Positions 55,177 to 64,000 of a DNA stretch of 64,000 nucleotides are shown here, piece by piece (the first letter of the stretch is position 1; each line of letters opens with the position of its first letter). Source of the DNA: Prorocentrum cordatum. Its lineage: Eukaryota > Sar > Dinophyceae > Prorocentrales > Prorocentraceae. The stretch spans positions 52,501-116,500 of the forward strand of contig CAUYUJ010018572.1 in NCBI GenBank assembly GCA_963575745.1, written 5' to 3'. The notes beneath the pieces are model-generated. The model was not told the DNA's origin, ran no database searches, and worked only from the letters and a program-made list of their open reading frames with translations. The position numbers were made by a program, and so were the translations under genes.

Positions 55177-55303
55177 CCCCGCTGTGACCGCCGCTGGGTT
55201 ATCGAGGATGCCGTGGTCGACATCTTGGCGGAACGCTTTGGCGGCCTCTGCCAGATCTCTTCGGGGGTGCCCAGGCGGGGTCCCAGCCGTGACCCTTCTC
55301 TTG
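55177..55303 (+). CDS. Candidate exon before introner-like copy D
   Basis: The plus frame reads RCDRRWVIEDAVVDILAERF then GGLCQISSG and ends in phase 1 (CTT G) at the GC border of the element. This is the same phase and position as at copy A. Splicing out the element gives a short further frame to a stop. The 5' limit is uncertain; function unknown. Confidence 0.35.
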
Positions 55304-55429
55304 GCATCGCTCGGACGTGTGCATTTTTCTTTCGGCGAGGACCATCGAGGAGCATCCTTGATCATTTCGCGAAAGAACCACGCACGAAACCCAAAAAACA
55401 CAGGAAATAGACGTCCGAGCGATGGCCAG
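55304..55429 (+). mobile_element. Introner-like element, family I1, copy D
   Basis: 126 bp, GC...AG borders, perfect ATCGCTCGGACGT inverted termini. The body is nearly identical to copies B and C. Confidence 0.85.
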
Positions 55430-55569
55430 TTCTCCGACCCCTCCTGCACCTCTTTCCGCGCGCGCGCCCGGCCGCGTCGTGACCGCGTCGCCTGCCCCGC
55501 CTGACCCCGCCCCAGGCGGGCCTCGGCGGCGCGGGCTCACGCAATCGGGGAGGTGGACGGAGGGGGGAG

Positions 55570-55625
55570 GAAGGACGCAGGAGGAGGAGGAGGAGGAGGA
55601 GGAGGAGGAGGAGGAGGAGGAGGAA
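55570..55625. repeat. (GAG)n tract
   Basis: Near-pure GAG. Confidence 0.95.
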
Positions 55626-55629
55626 ATAG

Positions 55630-56214
55630 GCATGAGGAGAAGCGTGGGGAGAAGGGGGGAGGAAGGGCGTAGGAGAAGGGTGCGAATGGGGGAGCTCGAT
55701 GAGCACACCGAGAAGCCCTCCCCCATCTTTCTGGGGCGCACCGGCTCTTTGGCAGCCCTCCCAGAAGCTGACCGCTGTGTCTTCTCCCCCAGGCTGGTCC
55801 TGCGCTCAGCGGAGGTCCGTTCGCCGTCGTCTGCGTCGCCTGCTCCGTCGGCCTCCTCCACCCGCCTTCCTGTTTCCCTCCTCCCCCGTCCGCCCTCGTT
55901 GTTACCCAAATCATCCCCACTCATCCATCCTTCCCTTGTCCACTTTCTGCCCTCCCCTCTGGTCCCCCTCCCTACCCAAATCATCCCCCCTCCTCCCTCC
56001 TGCCCTCCGCCCTCGTCCTCCCTACTCCCTCGTTTTTCCTCCTCCTCATTCCTCCTCATCCCTCCTCATCCCTGCTCCCTCCTCCTCCATCCTCCTCCTC
56101 CTCCTCCTCCTCCTCCTCCTCCTCCTCCTCCTCCTCCTCCTCCTCCCCTTCCCTCCCTCCCTCCCTCCCTCCCTCCCTCCCCCCTCTCCTCCCGTTCCCC
56201 TCTCCTCCCTGCAG
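55630..56214. repeat. Purine then pyrimidine low-complexity DNA with (CTC)n
   Basis: G/A-rich to 55700, C/T-rich afterwards, with a pure CTC run at 56085-56144 and CCCT runs to 56190. Confidence 0.7.
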
Positions 56215-56482
56215 GCCAAACTGTTCCTTTCCCTCCTTTCAGGTTTCCCATCCGGTGGATCGCGGACGGCGTCGCTGTTCGCCAGCGTGGACACGCGAAC
56301 TCCATGGTTCCGTCAGGCTCCGTGGCAGTCGTGTTGCCTCTGGGCGCCCCAGGGGGTAGCCTAGCCACCCACGGTGCGGACAGGCTCCGTGGGCGCGCGC
56401 GTGGCTGACGGGGCCTCGCCAACACAGGGCCACGCGCCGTGGTCCCGCTTGGGTTCCACGTCGCTCATGCGGCCGTTTTCGG
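56215..56482 (+). repeat. Diverged duplication D1, copy 1
   Basis: Matches 58090-58372 in order: CTTTCAGGTTTCCC, GCGTGGACACGCGAA, TTCCGTCAGGCTC, AGCCACCCACGG, GACAGGCTCCGTGGG, GCTCATGCGGCCGTTT. In one plus frame both copies encode (V)PSGSVAV, so they may be paralogous exons following a CAG acceptor. Confidence 0.75.
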
Positions 56483-56947
56483 CCCCCACCACCTTTTCAT
56501 GTTCTGCCGTTTGGGCTTCAGAGGGGGCCGAGGACTCCTGGGTGGACCCTCGGCCAACGAAGACGTCCATAAAGGAGGGCCCAAACGCACACCCAACTTT
56601 TTAGCATCGTAACCCGATGCGCCGGTCAACCAATTCCGCATCTTCCTCCATCGGGCTGTGAGCGGGATTCATCCCCTGCCGGCTGACGGTGCCTGTCAAT
56701 GTCAGTAAACCGTGACATTCTGGCGTCATCTGCCAGCCACATCGGTACACCAGTGGTCGCCCAGCTTCGTCCGTGCCATGGGTGGCCCGTCAGGCCTCCA
56801 TGCCACTCATGTGGCGCTGCTGTGCCTCCCAAGCCTCCGGGGAGCATACCCTGCCCACGCCACGGCCCCGTCAGGCTCCATGTGGTCTGACGGCAGGTCG
56901 TGCCCCCGCCCTCCCAGGCACCGGTCCAGCCAGGCTCCCCAGACCCC

Positions 56948-56974
56948 CGACGTAATGTTTTTTTCATTACGTCG
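56948..56974. repeat. 10-bp palindrome around a T run
   Basis: CGACGTAATG and CATTACGTCG flank seven T residues. Confidence 0.85.
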
Positions 56975-57205
56975 ACCCCCGGAGGTCCCGACCTTTGCCC
57001 CATGACCGGCTTTGCATCCTGAGTCGTTTTGTTGACGCTCCCGAGGCCTGGTGAGGGCCCCCAGAGGCCGAAAATTCAGAAGAACCTCCCGTCATGATTT
57101 GTTCATTGCTCGAGGGGGTCTGGGTCCGTTGCACGGGGATGGGTCACGGCCCCCACCATCTTCTGCAGGTCGGGCCGCAGCCGGTGGCGGGCCAACGGAT
57201 GTCAG

Positions 57206-57363
57206 GAGTGAAAAACACACAGACACAATTAATCGTCGATTCCCCAGAAAATATAAGAAAATATGGGAAGTGGGGGGAAGACAAGAAACCCCAAAAAGAT
57301 GGGAAACTATGGGAAATCATTTCATTTGTGTGTATTTATTTGTGTGTCCTGGGGCCCCTTCAG
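57206..57363 (+). mobile_element. Introner-like element, family I2, copy 1
   Basis: 158 bp bounded by CAG|GA on the left and CAG| on the right. It contains ACACACAGACACAATTAATC near the start and TGTGTGTATTTATTTGTGTG near the end. Other copies: 57467-57627, 61084-61231, 63438-63571. Confidence 0.75.
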
Positions 57364-57466
57364 GAGGAGCGGCCGAAGCCATATGGTGGCGCACTCGCCT
57401 GGCGGAAACTGCGGCGGTGGGCGCGCGGGCGGCCGCGGAAGCAGAGCACTTGGCCTCTTCTCTCAG
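57364..57466 (+). CDS. Possible exon between two I2 elements
   Basis: One frame reads AAEAIWWRTRLAETAAVGAR then AAAEAEHLASSLR with high GC3. Its second half resembles 57628-57691, so element and exon appear duplicated together. The joining phase with upstream DNA is unresolved. Confidence 0.3.
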
Positions 57467-57627
57467 GAGGGGAAAGAACACACAGACACAATGAATCGTC
57501 GATCCCCAGGAAAATACAGGGAAACTATGGGAAGTGGGGGGGAAGACAGAAACCCCGAACATATGGAAACATATGGGGCACATTTTGATTCTTGTGTATC
57601 TATCTGTGTGTCCTGGGGCCCCTTCAG
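57467..57627 (+). mobile_element. Introner-like element, family I2, copy 2
   Basis: 161 bp, CAG|GAGGGGAAAG at the left and GGGGCCCCTTCAG| at the right. Confidence 0.75.
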
Positions 57628-57691
57628 TGGCGGGCGCGCGGACGGCCGTGGAAGCAAAGCGCCTGGCCTGTTCTTCCGCTCCCCCTCTGCA

Positions 57692-58089
57692 GGTCTTTCC
57701 TGTTGGATGCCGGTGGTCGATCGGCGGTTGGGCGGCGGGCGCCGGCGTCCTCTCCTGGCGATCGGCGGCGGCAGGCTCGTGAAAGAATATGACAGTAGAG
57801 CGCCCTTTCGTTTTGCGTTTGCTTTCGGGTGTATCCCTTGTCCTCGCCGTCTCCCTAGGGTCTTTACTGGCGCATCCAAGGCGGCCTCTTCATGTGCCCC
57901 ATCGACCCCTTCTTTCCCCCGCTTGCGCGTCCCTCTCCCCCCTCCGCTCGGCGAGTCCCGCCCGCTCTCCTCTCTCCCTTCTCCCCTCTCCCCTCTCCTC
58001 CTCGTGTCCCCCTCTCCTCTTCCCTCGGGGCCACTCGGACCGCCGAAACGTCCTCCCCCTCTCCTCCTGCCCCCCTCCCCTCCCTTCGG
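57692..58089. other. No gene; C/T-rich DNA
   Basis: Pyrimidine-rich sequence leading into copy 2 of D1; the last stretch may be an intron end. Confidence 0.4.
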
Positions 58090-58372
58090 GGGTCAACTTG
58101 TTCCTTTCCTCCTTTTCAGGTTTCCCGTCATCAGGGTTCCCATGTACGTACAGGACTTGGTTGGACCGCGGGCGGCGTCGATGCTCGCCGGCGTGGACAC
58201 GCGAATTCCATGGGTTCCGTCAGGCTCGGTGGCAGTGGCGTGTTCACTGGGCTGCCCTAGCCACCCACGGTTCGGACAGGCTCCGTGGGTGCGCGCGGTG
58301 CTAACGGGGCCCCACCAACACGATGCCGACACGCGCCGTGGTAGGCTCCACGCCGCTCATGCGGCCGTTTGG
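58090..58372 (+). repeat. Diverged duplication D1, copy 2
   Basis: Same-strand relative of 56215-56482. After TTTTCAG it reads FPVIRVPMYVQDLVGPRAAS, the more intact of the two. Confidence 0.75.
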
Positions 58373-58599
58373 GTCCCCGCGCGGCCGCCTGGCCAGCGGC
58401 CTGGGCCTTGCGGTCCCACCGCCAGGCGCCTCCGCGCGGGCTGCCGCCTTGGCCGCCGCGGGCTGCCGCCGCCGCCGCCAGCCGCGCGCCTCAGCCGCCG
58501 CCGTGCGAGCCGCCACCCGCCGCCCTCCCCGGCGGCGCCTGCAGCCGCGAGTGCCCGGCGCCTTGCGCGGCGCCCGCACCCCCAGTGTCGTCGCAGCTA

Positions 58600-60870
58600 A
58601 CGCCCCAGCAGCCCGTCTTGCGCCCCCGCGCCGCCTGGGGCCTCGGCCGGTTTGCCCGGCGGCCCGGCAGCTCGGCGCCGCCCAGCGCCTCGCTGGCCCC
58701 CCCGGCGGCCGCGGCCGGCAGCCTGGGCCGGCGACCGCCACGGCCGCGGCCAGTGCCCAGCGGCGCCCAGCAGCATCGCGGCCGTGCCACGCGCCACCGC
58801 GACGACCAATCGCTGCCGCACGTCGGCCAGCGTGCCCGCGCGGTATGCGCCTGGCGCGTGGGCGCGGGGAGACCCTGCAGTTCCGCGCCCATGCGGCCGC
58901 CAGCCTCGACGAAGGCGGCGCAAAGACCAGGGCCAGGCGGCCACGATAGCGGGCGTCTTTCTCCCGTTCCCGCTCTCGCGCCGCGAGGCCAGCCGTCGCG
59001 GTTCGCCGGCGTCTTTCAGGGCCCGCCGCGGGCGCCAAGGCCTCAGCGCTGCTCGCGTCGCAACGCGCCCGCCCACTGGGGTAATTACGCCAGCACCGCG
59101 TCCACGACGGCATGTTGGATGCCCTCGTCCGCGCGCCGGTCCCAGGTGGGGATGCGTTGCTCGAAGCTGACCGCGTTCTGGCCGTAGCGCTCGGCGAACC
59201 ACTCGCCCAGCGCGTCCCGCGTGCCGTCGTGGCGGCGCACGAACCCAGGTCCCACGGGGCGAGCGGCTCGTGCGTAGAGGCCCCGCATTGCACCGTAGTG
59301 CCGCGGGCAGTGTTGCAGCAAGGTCTGCCGCCAGCGCCGGCTGGGTCCTCGTAGAGCAGCCGCCGGCGCAGGGTCACGGCGAACTCGTCGTTGCCGAGCA
59401 GGTGTTGCGCCCGCGTGGGCGGTTCGAGTGCCGCGGCACCCGTCCCGCCGTGGGAGTATAAGTTAAGGCTCGGAGAGGCAGTCGAGGAGCCAGCGGTGCT
59501 GGCGGTCCACCACTTGGCGGGAGTAAAGGTTCAATTTCTGCTTGACCACGCGCAGGGACTCTTAGGGCACCCAGGCGCCGTCGGCGCGAAGCCTCGCCTT
59601 GGTCTCGGACACCGCGGCCGTAAGCTTGGGCGTTGCCTGCCCCGCCCTCACGGCGGCCTGAACGGCGCACCACGGGCCCAGCCGCGCCGCGTCGGCGCGG
59701 TGTTCGGCAGACCCGAAGCCAGCGTCCCCTTGCTTGGCGGGCAGGAAGAGCACCTCCCAGCCGTTTGCAGTGAGTCCCGGCCCCGCCAAGCGCTCGATCT
59801 GCCCGACCACTTCGACGACAAAGGAACGCCATCGGCCGCGCGGTGCCAGCCTGGCTCGCTGCAGGTGCGTTACAGCGCCGTTGACGCTGGTGCGGAACAG
59901 CGTGAGGCAGTGTTGCTTTTCCAGGCCAGCCGCCTCCAGGTCCTCCAGCGCGTCGCCGAAAGCAGCCAGCCGCGGGGCCGCGGCAGCCGGAAAGGTCTAG
60001 TCGAGAACCTTTGCGTGGGTGTCGCGCCTACCGTCGTCGTCCTCGTCTGGGCGGGCTCTGACGAAGCTCACTGTGCTGCCCAGACACGGGAGGGCGTTGG
60101 CGACCCACGCCCCGGCGCCGTTCGGCAGCGAGGCGACGCGGCCGTCTGGGCAGTGCACTTAGGTCTTGGCGACGTTGAGTTCTAACCCAACTTGTGACAA
60201 GAGCGTCGCGGCCATCGCCAAGGCCTGGTGTAGTAAAGCCTTCGGCACAGTAAAGTAGGCGTCGTCAAGGTAAGCCCACACCTTGCAGCGCGGGTCCTGA
60301 GTCTGCAAGTGGTCCCCGAAAGAGCAGAGCTCGGAGCCGATACCGTTGCTGAAAAGCGCCGGGCTGTGCGGGCACCCCTGGTCGAGGCCCTCCTGCTGTT
60401 CGGCCTTGCGAGAGGCCACGCCCGCGCCGGCGGCCGCGCGGACCGTGACCCGACCGTACCAGTGCGCCACCAACCATCCGAGTTCGGGGTGCTGCCGCAC
60501 CCAGCGGGGTACAGCCCGGCGCCGGATACGTTCGAGGGCGCGATCCAGCGAGACGAACGCCATGTCTGGAGACTGCTTCGCCTCCGCCGAGACGCTCTTG
60601 CGCAGCATCTCCAACCCGGCGGGGACCCCAATGCCGTACTGCAGCTCGGAGACGGCCGTCTTGATGTTATCAAATCGGAGCGCGTTCACGGCCCTGGCCA
60701 CCATGCGGCGAGCTATGGCCCCGCATGCCAACACCCTGGTGCCTCCGCTTTTTTTGCCCAGCCCTGGAGTCTGCCCGCGAGCACCAAATCCAGAGCTTCC
60801 GGCAGCACGTCCCCGCCTACGAGGTGGGAGAGCACCTAGGCAGTGGCCGCTTCCTGCGACTCTGTGTGCG
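58600..60870 (-). pseudogene. LINE reverse transcriptase remnant, minus strand
   Basis: The longest intact piece is 60734-60159: ARRMVARAVNALRF, QEGLDQGCPHSPALF and AYLDDAYFTVP (the catalytic Asp pair), then GLELNVAKT. The same frame continues past stops at 60159 and near 59998 into RSFVVEVVGQIERLAGPGLT and ADAARLGPWCAVQAAV. A shifted frame then carries HLLGNDEFAVTLRRRLLYED, and later LADVRQRLVVAVARGTAAML. The 5' side extends to about 60870 (LVLAGRLQGWAKK) with another frameshift. RNA-dependent DNA synthesis at the target site is the family role; this copy is dead. Confidence 0.85.
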
Positions 60871-61083
60871 CAAGGGGGCGCCAGTGTTCGTACGTGTCGC
60901 CTTGCACTCCTGCCCCTGGGCGTCTTCGCTTACATGTTGGCCACGTACGCTTTGACGTCGTCCTGGAGCAGCGCGGCCGCCGCGAGGCCGTATTGCTCAG
61001 CAGCGTCCAGGGGGGGATGTTGTTGCGTCAAGGCCCGCAACGTGTCTTCCCTCCCTCCCTCCCTCCCCCCCTCCCTTCCTCAG

Positions 61084-61231
61084 GAGGGGAAACACACACA
61101 GACACAATGAATCGTCGATTCCAAGGAAAATGTGGAAAAATACGGGAAGTGGGGGGGAATACAAAAACCAAGAAAATATGGGGGATCCTTTTATTTGTGT
61201 GTATTCATTTGTGTGTCCCAGGGCCCCTTTA
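61084..61231 (+). mobile_element. Introner-like element, family I2, copy 3
   Basis: Left border CAG|GAGGGGAAACACACAC is intact. The right end GGGCCCCTTTA has lost the terminal CAG. Confidence 0.7.
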
Positions 61232-61379
61232 CTTCCTCCTCCCCGAACCCGCGTTCCGCCCGGCGCGCGCGTGCCAGGACAGCTGCCGGCGCTTCCTGCC
61301 TGGCCTCCTGCCCCTGCTCGGCAAGCTCCACGTGAAGTCCGCGCGGCACGACTACGAACGCATCTACCCAGGCACCTCG

Positions 61380-61575
61380 CGAGGAGAAGGAGGCGGAGGA
61401 GGAGGACGAGGAAGAGAAACATAAGGAGGAGGAGGATGATGATGATGAGGAGGAGGAGGAGGCGGAGGAGGAGGAGGAGGAGGAGGAGGAGGAGGAAGGA
61501 GGCGGAGGAGAAGGAGGAAGAGGAGGAGGAGGAGGAGGAGGAGGAAGAGGAGGAGCAGGAGCAGGAGGCGGAGGA
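61380..61575. repeat. (GAG)n purine tract
   Basis: GAG/GGA with ATGATG at the start. Confidence 0.9.
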
Positions 61576-61990
61576 GGAGGCTACAGGTTCCACGCGGTGC
61601 CGTCCGCGCCCCCAGGTACTATAGTGGAGTCTATAGAAGGCTACAGATTCCACGCTGATGCGGTTGCGCTACAAGGTATCGACGTCTATCGACCTTGTTG
61701 TTTTAACCTCTGGCGCGTTACGGTCGTCACCCAGCCACCCACCCCCAGGTAACGGTAACGATCGTACATAATTATGGAGGGTGGCTGGCCTGGACCCACC
61801 CCCACGTGCTGGTGCTCGCGCGCATACTATCGATCGCAGCGCCCCCTTCTCCTCCCGGCGTTCTCCAGCCTGTCCAATCGTTGCCGGTACCCGCCGTTCT
61901 CCAGCCTGTTTGCCTTCGCCTCGGGTAGCGACTGTTCCGGAAATGATGGAACAACCATTTCAGATGATGATGGTAATGATGATAATGATG
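61576..61990. other. No gene seen
   Basis: Unique DNA; the segment GAGGCTACAGGTTCCACGC at 61576 recurs in part near 61639 and 62091. Confidence 0.4.
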
Positions 61991-61999
61991 ATGATGAGG

Positions 62000-62090
62000 A
62001 GGAGGAGGAATAGGATGAGGAGGAGGAGGAGGAAGAGGAGGAGGAGGAGGAGGAGGAGGAGGAGGAGGAGAGGGAGGCCGAGGAGGCCGA
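62000..62090. repeat. (GAG)n tract
   Basis: GAG triplets with few interruptions. Confidence 0.95.
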
Positions 62091-62510
62091 GGCTACAGGT
62101 TCCACACTTTGTTTACCTGCGCATCCAGTTATCGGAGTATGCAGGTCTTGGTCGCAGCACCCCCTCCCCCCTGCAAGCGGCCCTCGCTTGAAATGTTCAT
62201 TCCTGGGGGTGGGGGATTGCGCTGATCCCCGATCACAGAGCGCGGCAGGCCGGACACGCGGCACGCCAGCGGAGGAGAAGTCGAAGACGAGAAACAAACG
62301 TACATGTTCTGAGGTACGCGCCGATCTCTTGGGTCGGCTCCTTGCCCAAGAAATCCGTTCGGACCCCTCGATGATATATGTTTGTATAGCGCTTCCCTCA
62401 ACAGACTGTCTGCCAGGCTTCTCTTTAACTTCTTTAAGCAATTATCCCCAGTGCGACCCTACCTAGGTGTTGGAGCCTCTAGGAAAGCAACATTAGCAGC
62501 AGCAATAGTG
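62091..62510. other. No firm gene
   Basis: Unique DNA; a plus frame around 62300 (ADLLGRLLAQEIRSDP) is protein-like but isolated. Confidence 0.3.
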
Positions 62511-62515
62511 GATGC

Positions 62516-63068
62516 TGTGCTGCGCTATGCTCTGCTATGCTCTGCTCTGCTGTGCTGTGCTGTGCTATGCTATGCTATGCTATGCTGCGCAATGCTATGC
62601 TGGGCTAGGCTAGGCTAGGCTATGCTATGCTGTGCTATGCTATGCTGCGCTGTGCTATGCTTAGCAATGTTAGGCTATGCTATGCTATGCTGCGCTATGC
62701 TATGCTGTGCTGAGCTATGCTCTGCTATGCTTGGCTATGCTATGCTATGCTATGCTGTGCTAATGCTGTGCTAAGCTAAGCTAAGCTAAGCTAAGGTAAG
62801 CAAACTTATGCTAAGCTAAGCTAAGCTAAGCTAGGCCAGGTTAAGCTAAGCTAAGCTAAGCTAAAGCAAACTAAGCTAAGCTAAGCTAAGCTAAGCTGAG
62901 ACAAGCTAAGCGAAGCTAAGCCAGGCCAGGCTAGGCAAAGCTAAGCTAAGCTACGCCAAGCTAAGCCAAGCTAAGCTAAGCTAGTATGATATAAGCTAAG
63001 TTAAGCTAAGCTAAGTCAGGCTAGGCAAAGCTAAGCTAAGCTAAGATGAGATAGGCTAAGCTAAGCTG
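62516..63068 (+). repeat. Pentanucleotide satellite TGCTA then CTAAG
   Basis: TGCTA/TGCTC/TGCTG units run to about 62770, then change to CTAAG (AAGCT) units to 63068. Single-base variants are scattered. Confidence 0.95.
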
Positions 63069-63437
63069 GGTGAACCCAGGGGGCGCAACTGGGGGAACCG
63101 CCGGGCGGATGCCGGGGGAACCGCCCGGGGCGGGCCCTACTGCCCGGCCCTTTAAGCTTCTGAGTAAGAACCCTTCTAGGCAGAGCCTAGTCAGGGAACT
63201 AGTAGGTGCGCCTCCGAATATGGAAACGGGCGGGCGACGCGGCGCAATCCTTCAACCCCATCTACTCGAACCCCACCTTGCAGGTCTCCAGGATCAGGGC
63301 TCTCGGGCCAGGGGCATGAGTCACGCAGCGATGGTCGGCCAGGCCCCTCTGGCTGACCCTGGCCTGGGAGCCGTGTGGGGTCGATGCCCACTCCCTCCTC
63401 GGACCAAGGTTTTGCTTCTTAGGCCAAAAACATTCAG
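63069..63437. other. No firm gene
   Basis: GC-rich unique DNA with open frames but no exon evidence. Confidence 0.4.
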
Positions 63438-63571
63438 GAGAGGAAAAACCACACAGACACAACAGGAAAATATGGGAAGTGGGGGGGAAGACAGAAACCC
63501 AGAACATATGGGAACATATGGGGAATATTTTTATGTGTATGTATTTATTTGTGTGTCCTGGGGCCCCTTCA
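63438..63571 (+). mobile_element. Introner-like element, family I2, copy 4
   Basis: Left border CAG|GAGAGGAAAAACC. The right end GGGGCCCCTTCAA has lost AG. Shorter than the other copies. Confidence 0.7.
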
Positions 63572-63695
63572 AACATGCGTTTTCTCATCCGCGGCCTCAC
63601 TGGCCGGGCCCCTGGGCCGTGACCCTGCGGATCTGTCCCGGGCCAGCTCTGAGCCAGGCCAGCGCGTCCCCGAGAGGAGGATGACCCAGGCTTTC

Positions 63696-63895
63696 TCGGG
63701 GGCGGAAAAGAGAGGGGTGATGACTAGGTGGGGGGGGGGACGGATATCATGGCGTGGGCCATGATATCTCCCCAGATCTCATGGCGCATCTTCTTATTTC
63801 ATTACGTCCCTGGCCCCCTCGCTGGGCCGTGCACATGCCGCCGGTCATGATTTGCACCCCCCCCTCTTGGACACCCCCCTCTTGGCCGCTCCCGA
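63696..63895 (+). repeat. Dispersed repeat R3, copy 2
   Basis: Direct-orientation match to 8802-8995. This copy has an 11-bp palindrome (GATATCATGGC, 4-nt spacer, GCCATGATATC) that is degraded in copy 1. Confidence 0.9.
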
Positions 63896-64000
63896 TAGCG
63901 CGTCCCCGAGAAGAGCAGGACCCAGACCTTCTTTGGATATGGCAGAAGCTTGCGGTACGTTTTGGCAGTTTTCGGCCTTTGGGGTCCGTCCCCTGGCCCG

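Noticed and set aside
1-64000. tRNA, rRNA, SL-RNA genes, CRISPR arrays, bacterial operons
   Set aside because: No cloverleaf with a T-loop box, no rRNA core, no direct-repeat/spacer array and no prokaryotic gene organisation was seen by eye; a covariance-model scan was not possible.

Overview
The window looks like nuclear DNA of a dinoflagellate, probably a large-genome, GC-rich free-living lineage of the Prorocentrum type; the genus is inference. Four observations support this. Two degenerate copies of the dinoflagellate trans-spliced leader (DinoSL) sit just upstream of candidate first exons, at 13056-13076 and 25010-25032. Candidate exons join best with GT, GC and GA donors, all of which dinoflagellates use. 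There are two decayed LINEs whose RT, RNase H and C-terminal motifs look like the families that crowd these genomes. Simple repeats make up much of the window: long GAG/CTC, ATG/CAT, CCA, CGA, CATA, TGCTA and CTAAG tracts. Most long open frames here are repeats read as protein and are not annotated.

Layout. 0-13 kb: low-complexity DNA, one decayed coding stretch (1.3-2.8 kb), minisatellites, and copies of several dispersed elements. 13.06-16.74 kb: a candidate plus-strand gene. It has a DinoSL relict, a first exon with one membrane segment, less certain middle exons, and six 3' exons (15392-16744) whose splice phases agree throughout. 17-25 kb: repeats and tandem minisatellites. 25.01-25.55 kb: a DinoSL relict followed by a short high-GC3 reading frame. 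26.8-37.0 kb: a decayed LINE (29.3-36.0 kb) bracketed by an inverted repeat of its flanks, with a second large palindrome at 28.1-29.2 kb just 5' of it. 37.29-37.95 kb: the last exon of a protein with two CCCH zinc fingers. 38-46 kb: AT-rich and tandem-repeat DNA. 46.04-53.14 kb: three exons of a HAD-superfamily protein, separated by kilobase introns that contain transposon-like elements and a 1.4 kb ATG tract. 53-64 kb: a hairpin element, diverged duplications, a minus-strand LINE remnant (58.6-60.9 kb), and a pentanucleotide satellite.

The main finding is a set of short, repeated, plus-strand, intron-like elements. One family (four copies, 117-129 bp) has perfect terminal inverted repeats and GC...AG borders. 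A second (four copies, 134-161 bp) has CAG|GA...CAG borders. Two further families (two copies each) have terminal inverted repeats without clear splice borders. Together with the DinoSL relicts they point to genes shaped by mRNA retroposition and by insertion of introner-like elements. Function is assigned only to the LINE proteins, the CCCH protein and the HAD fragment; the other coding calls are of unknown function.
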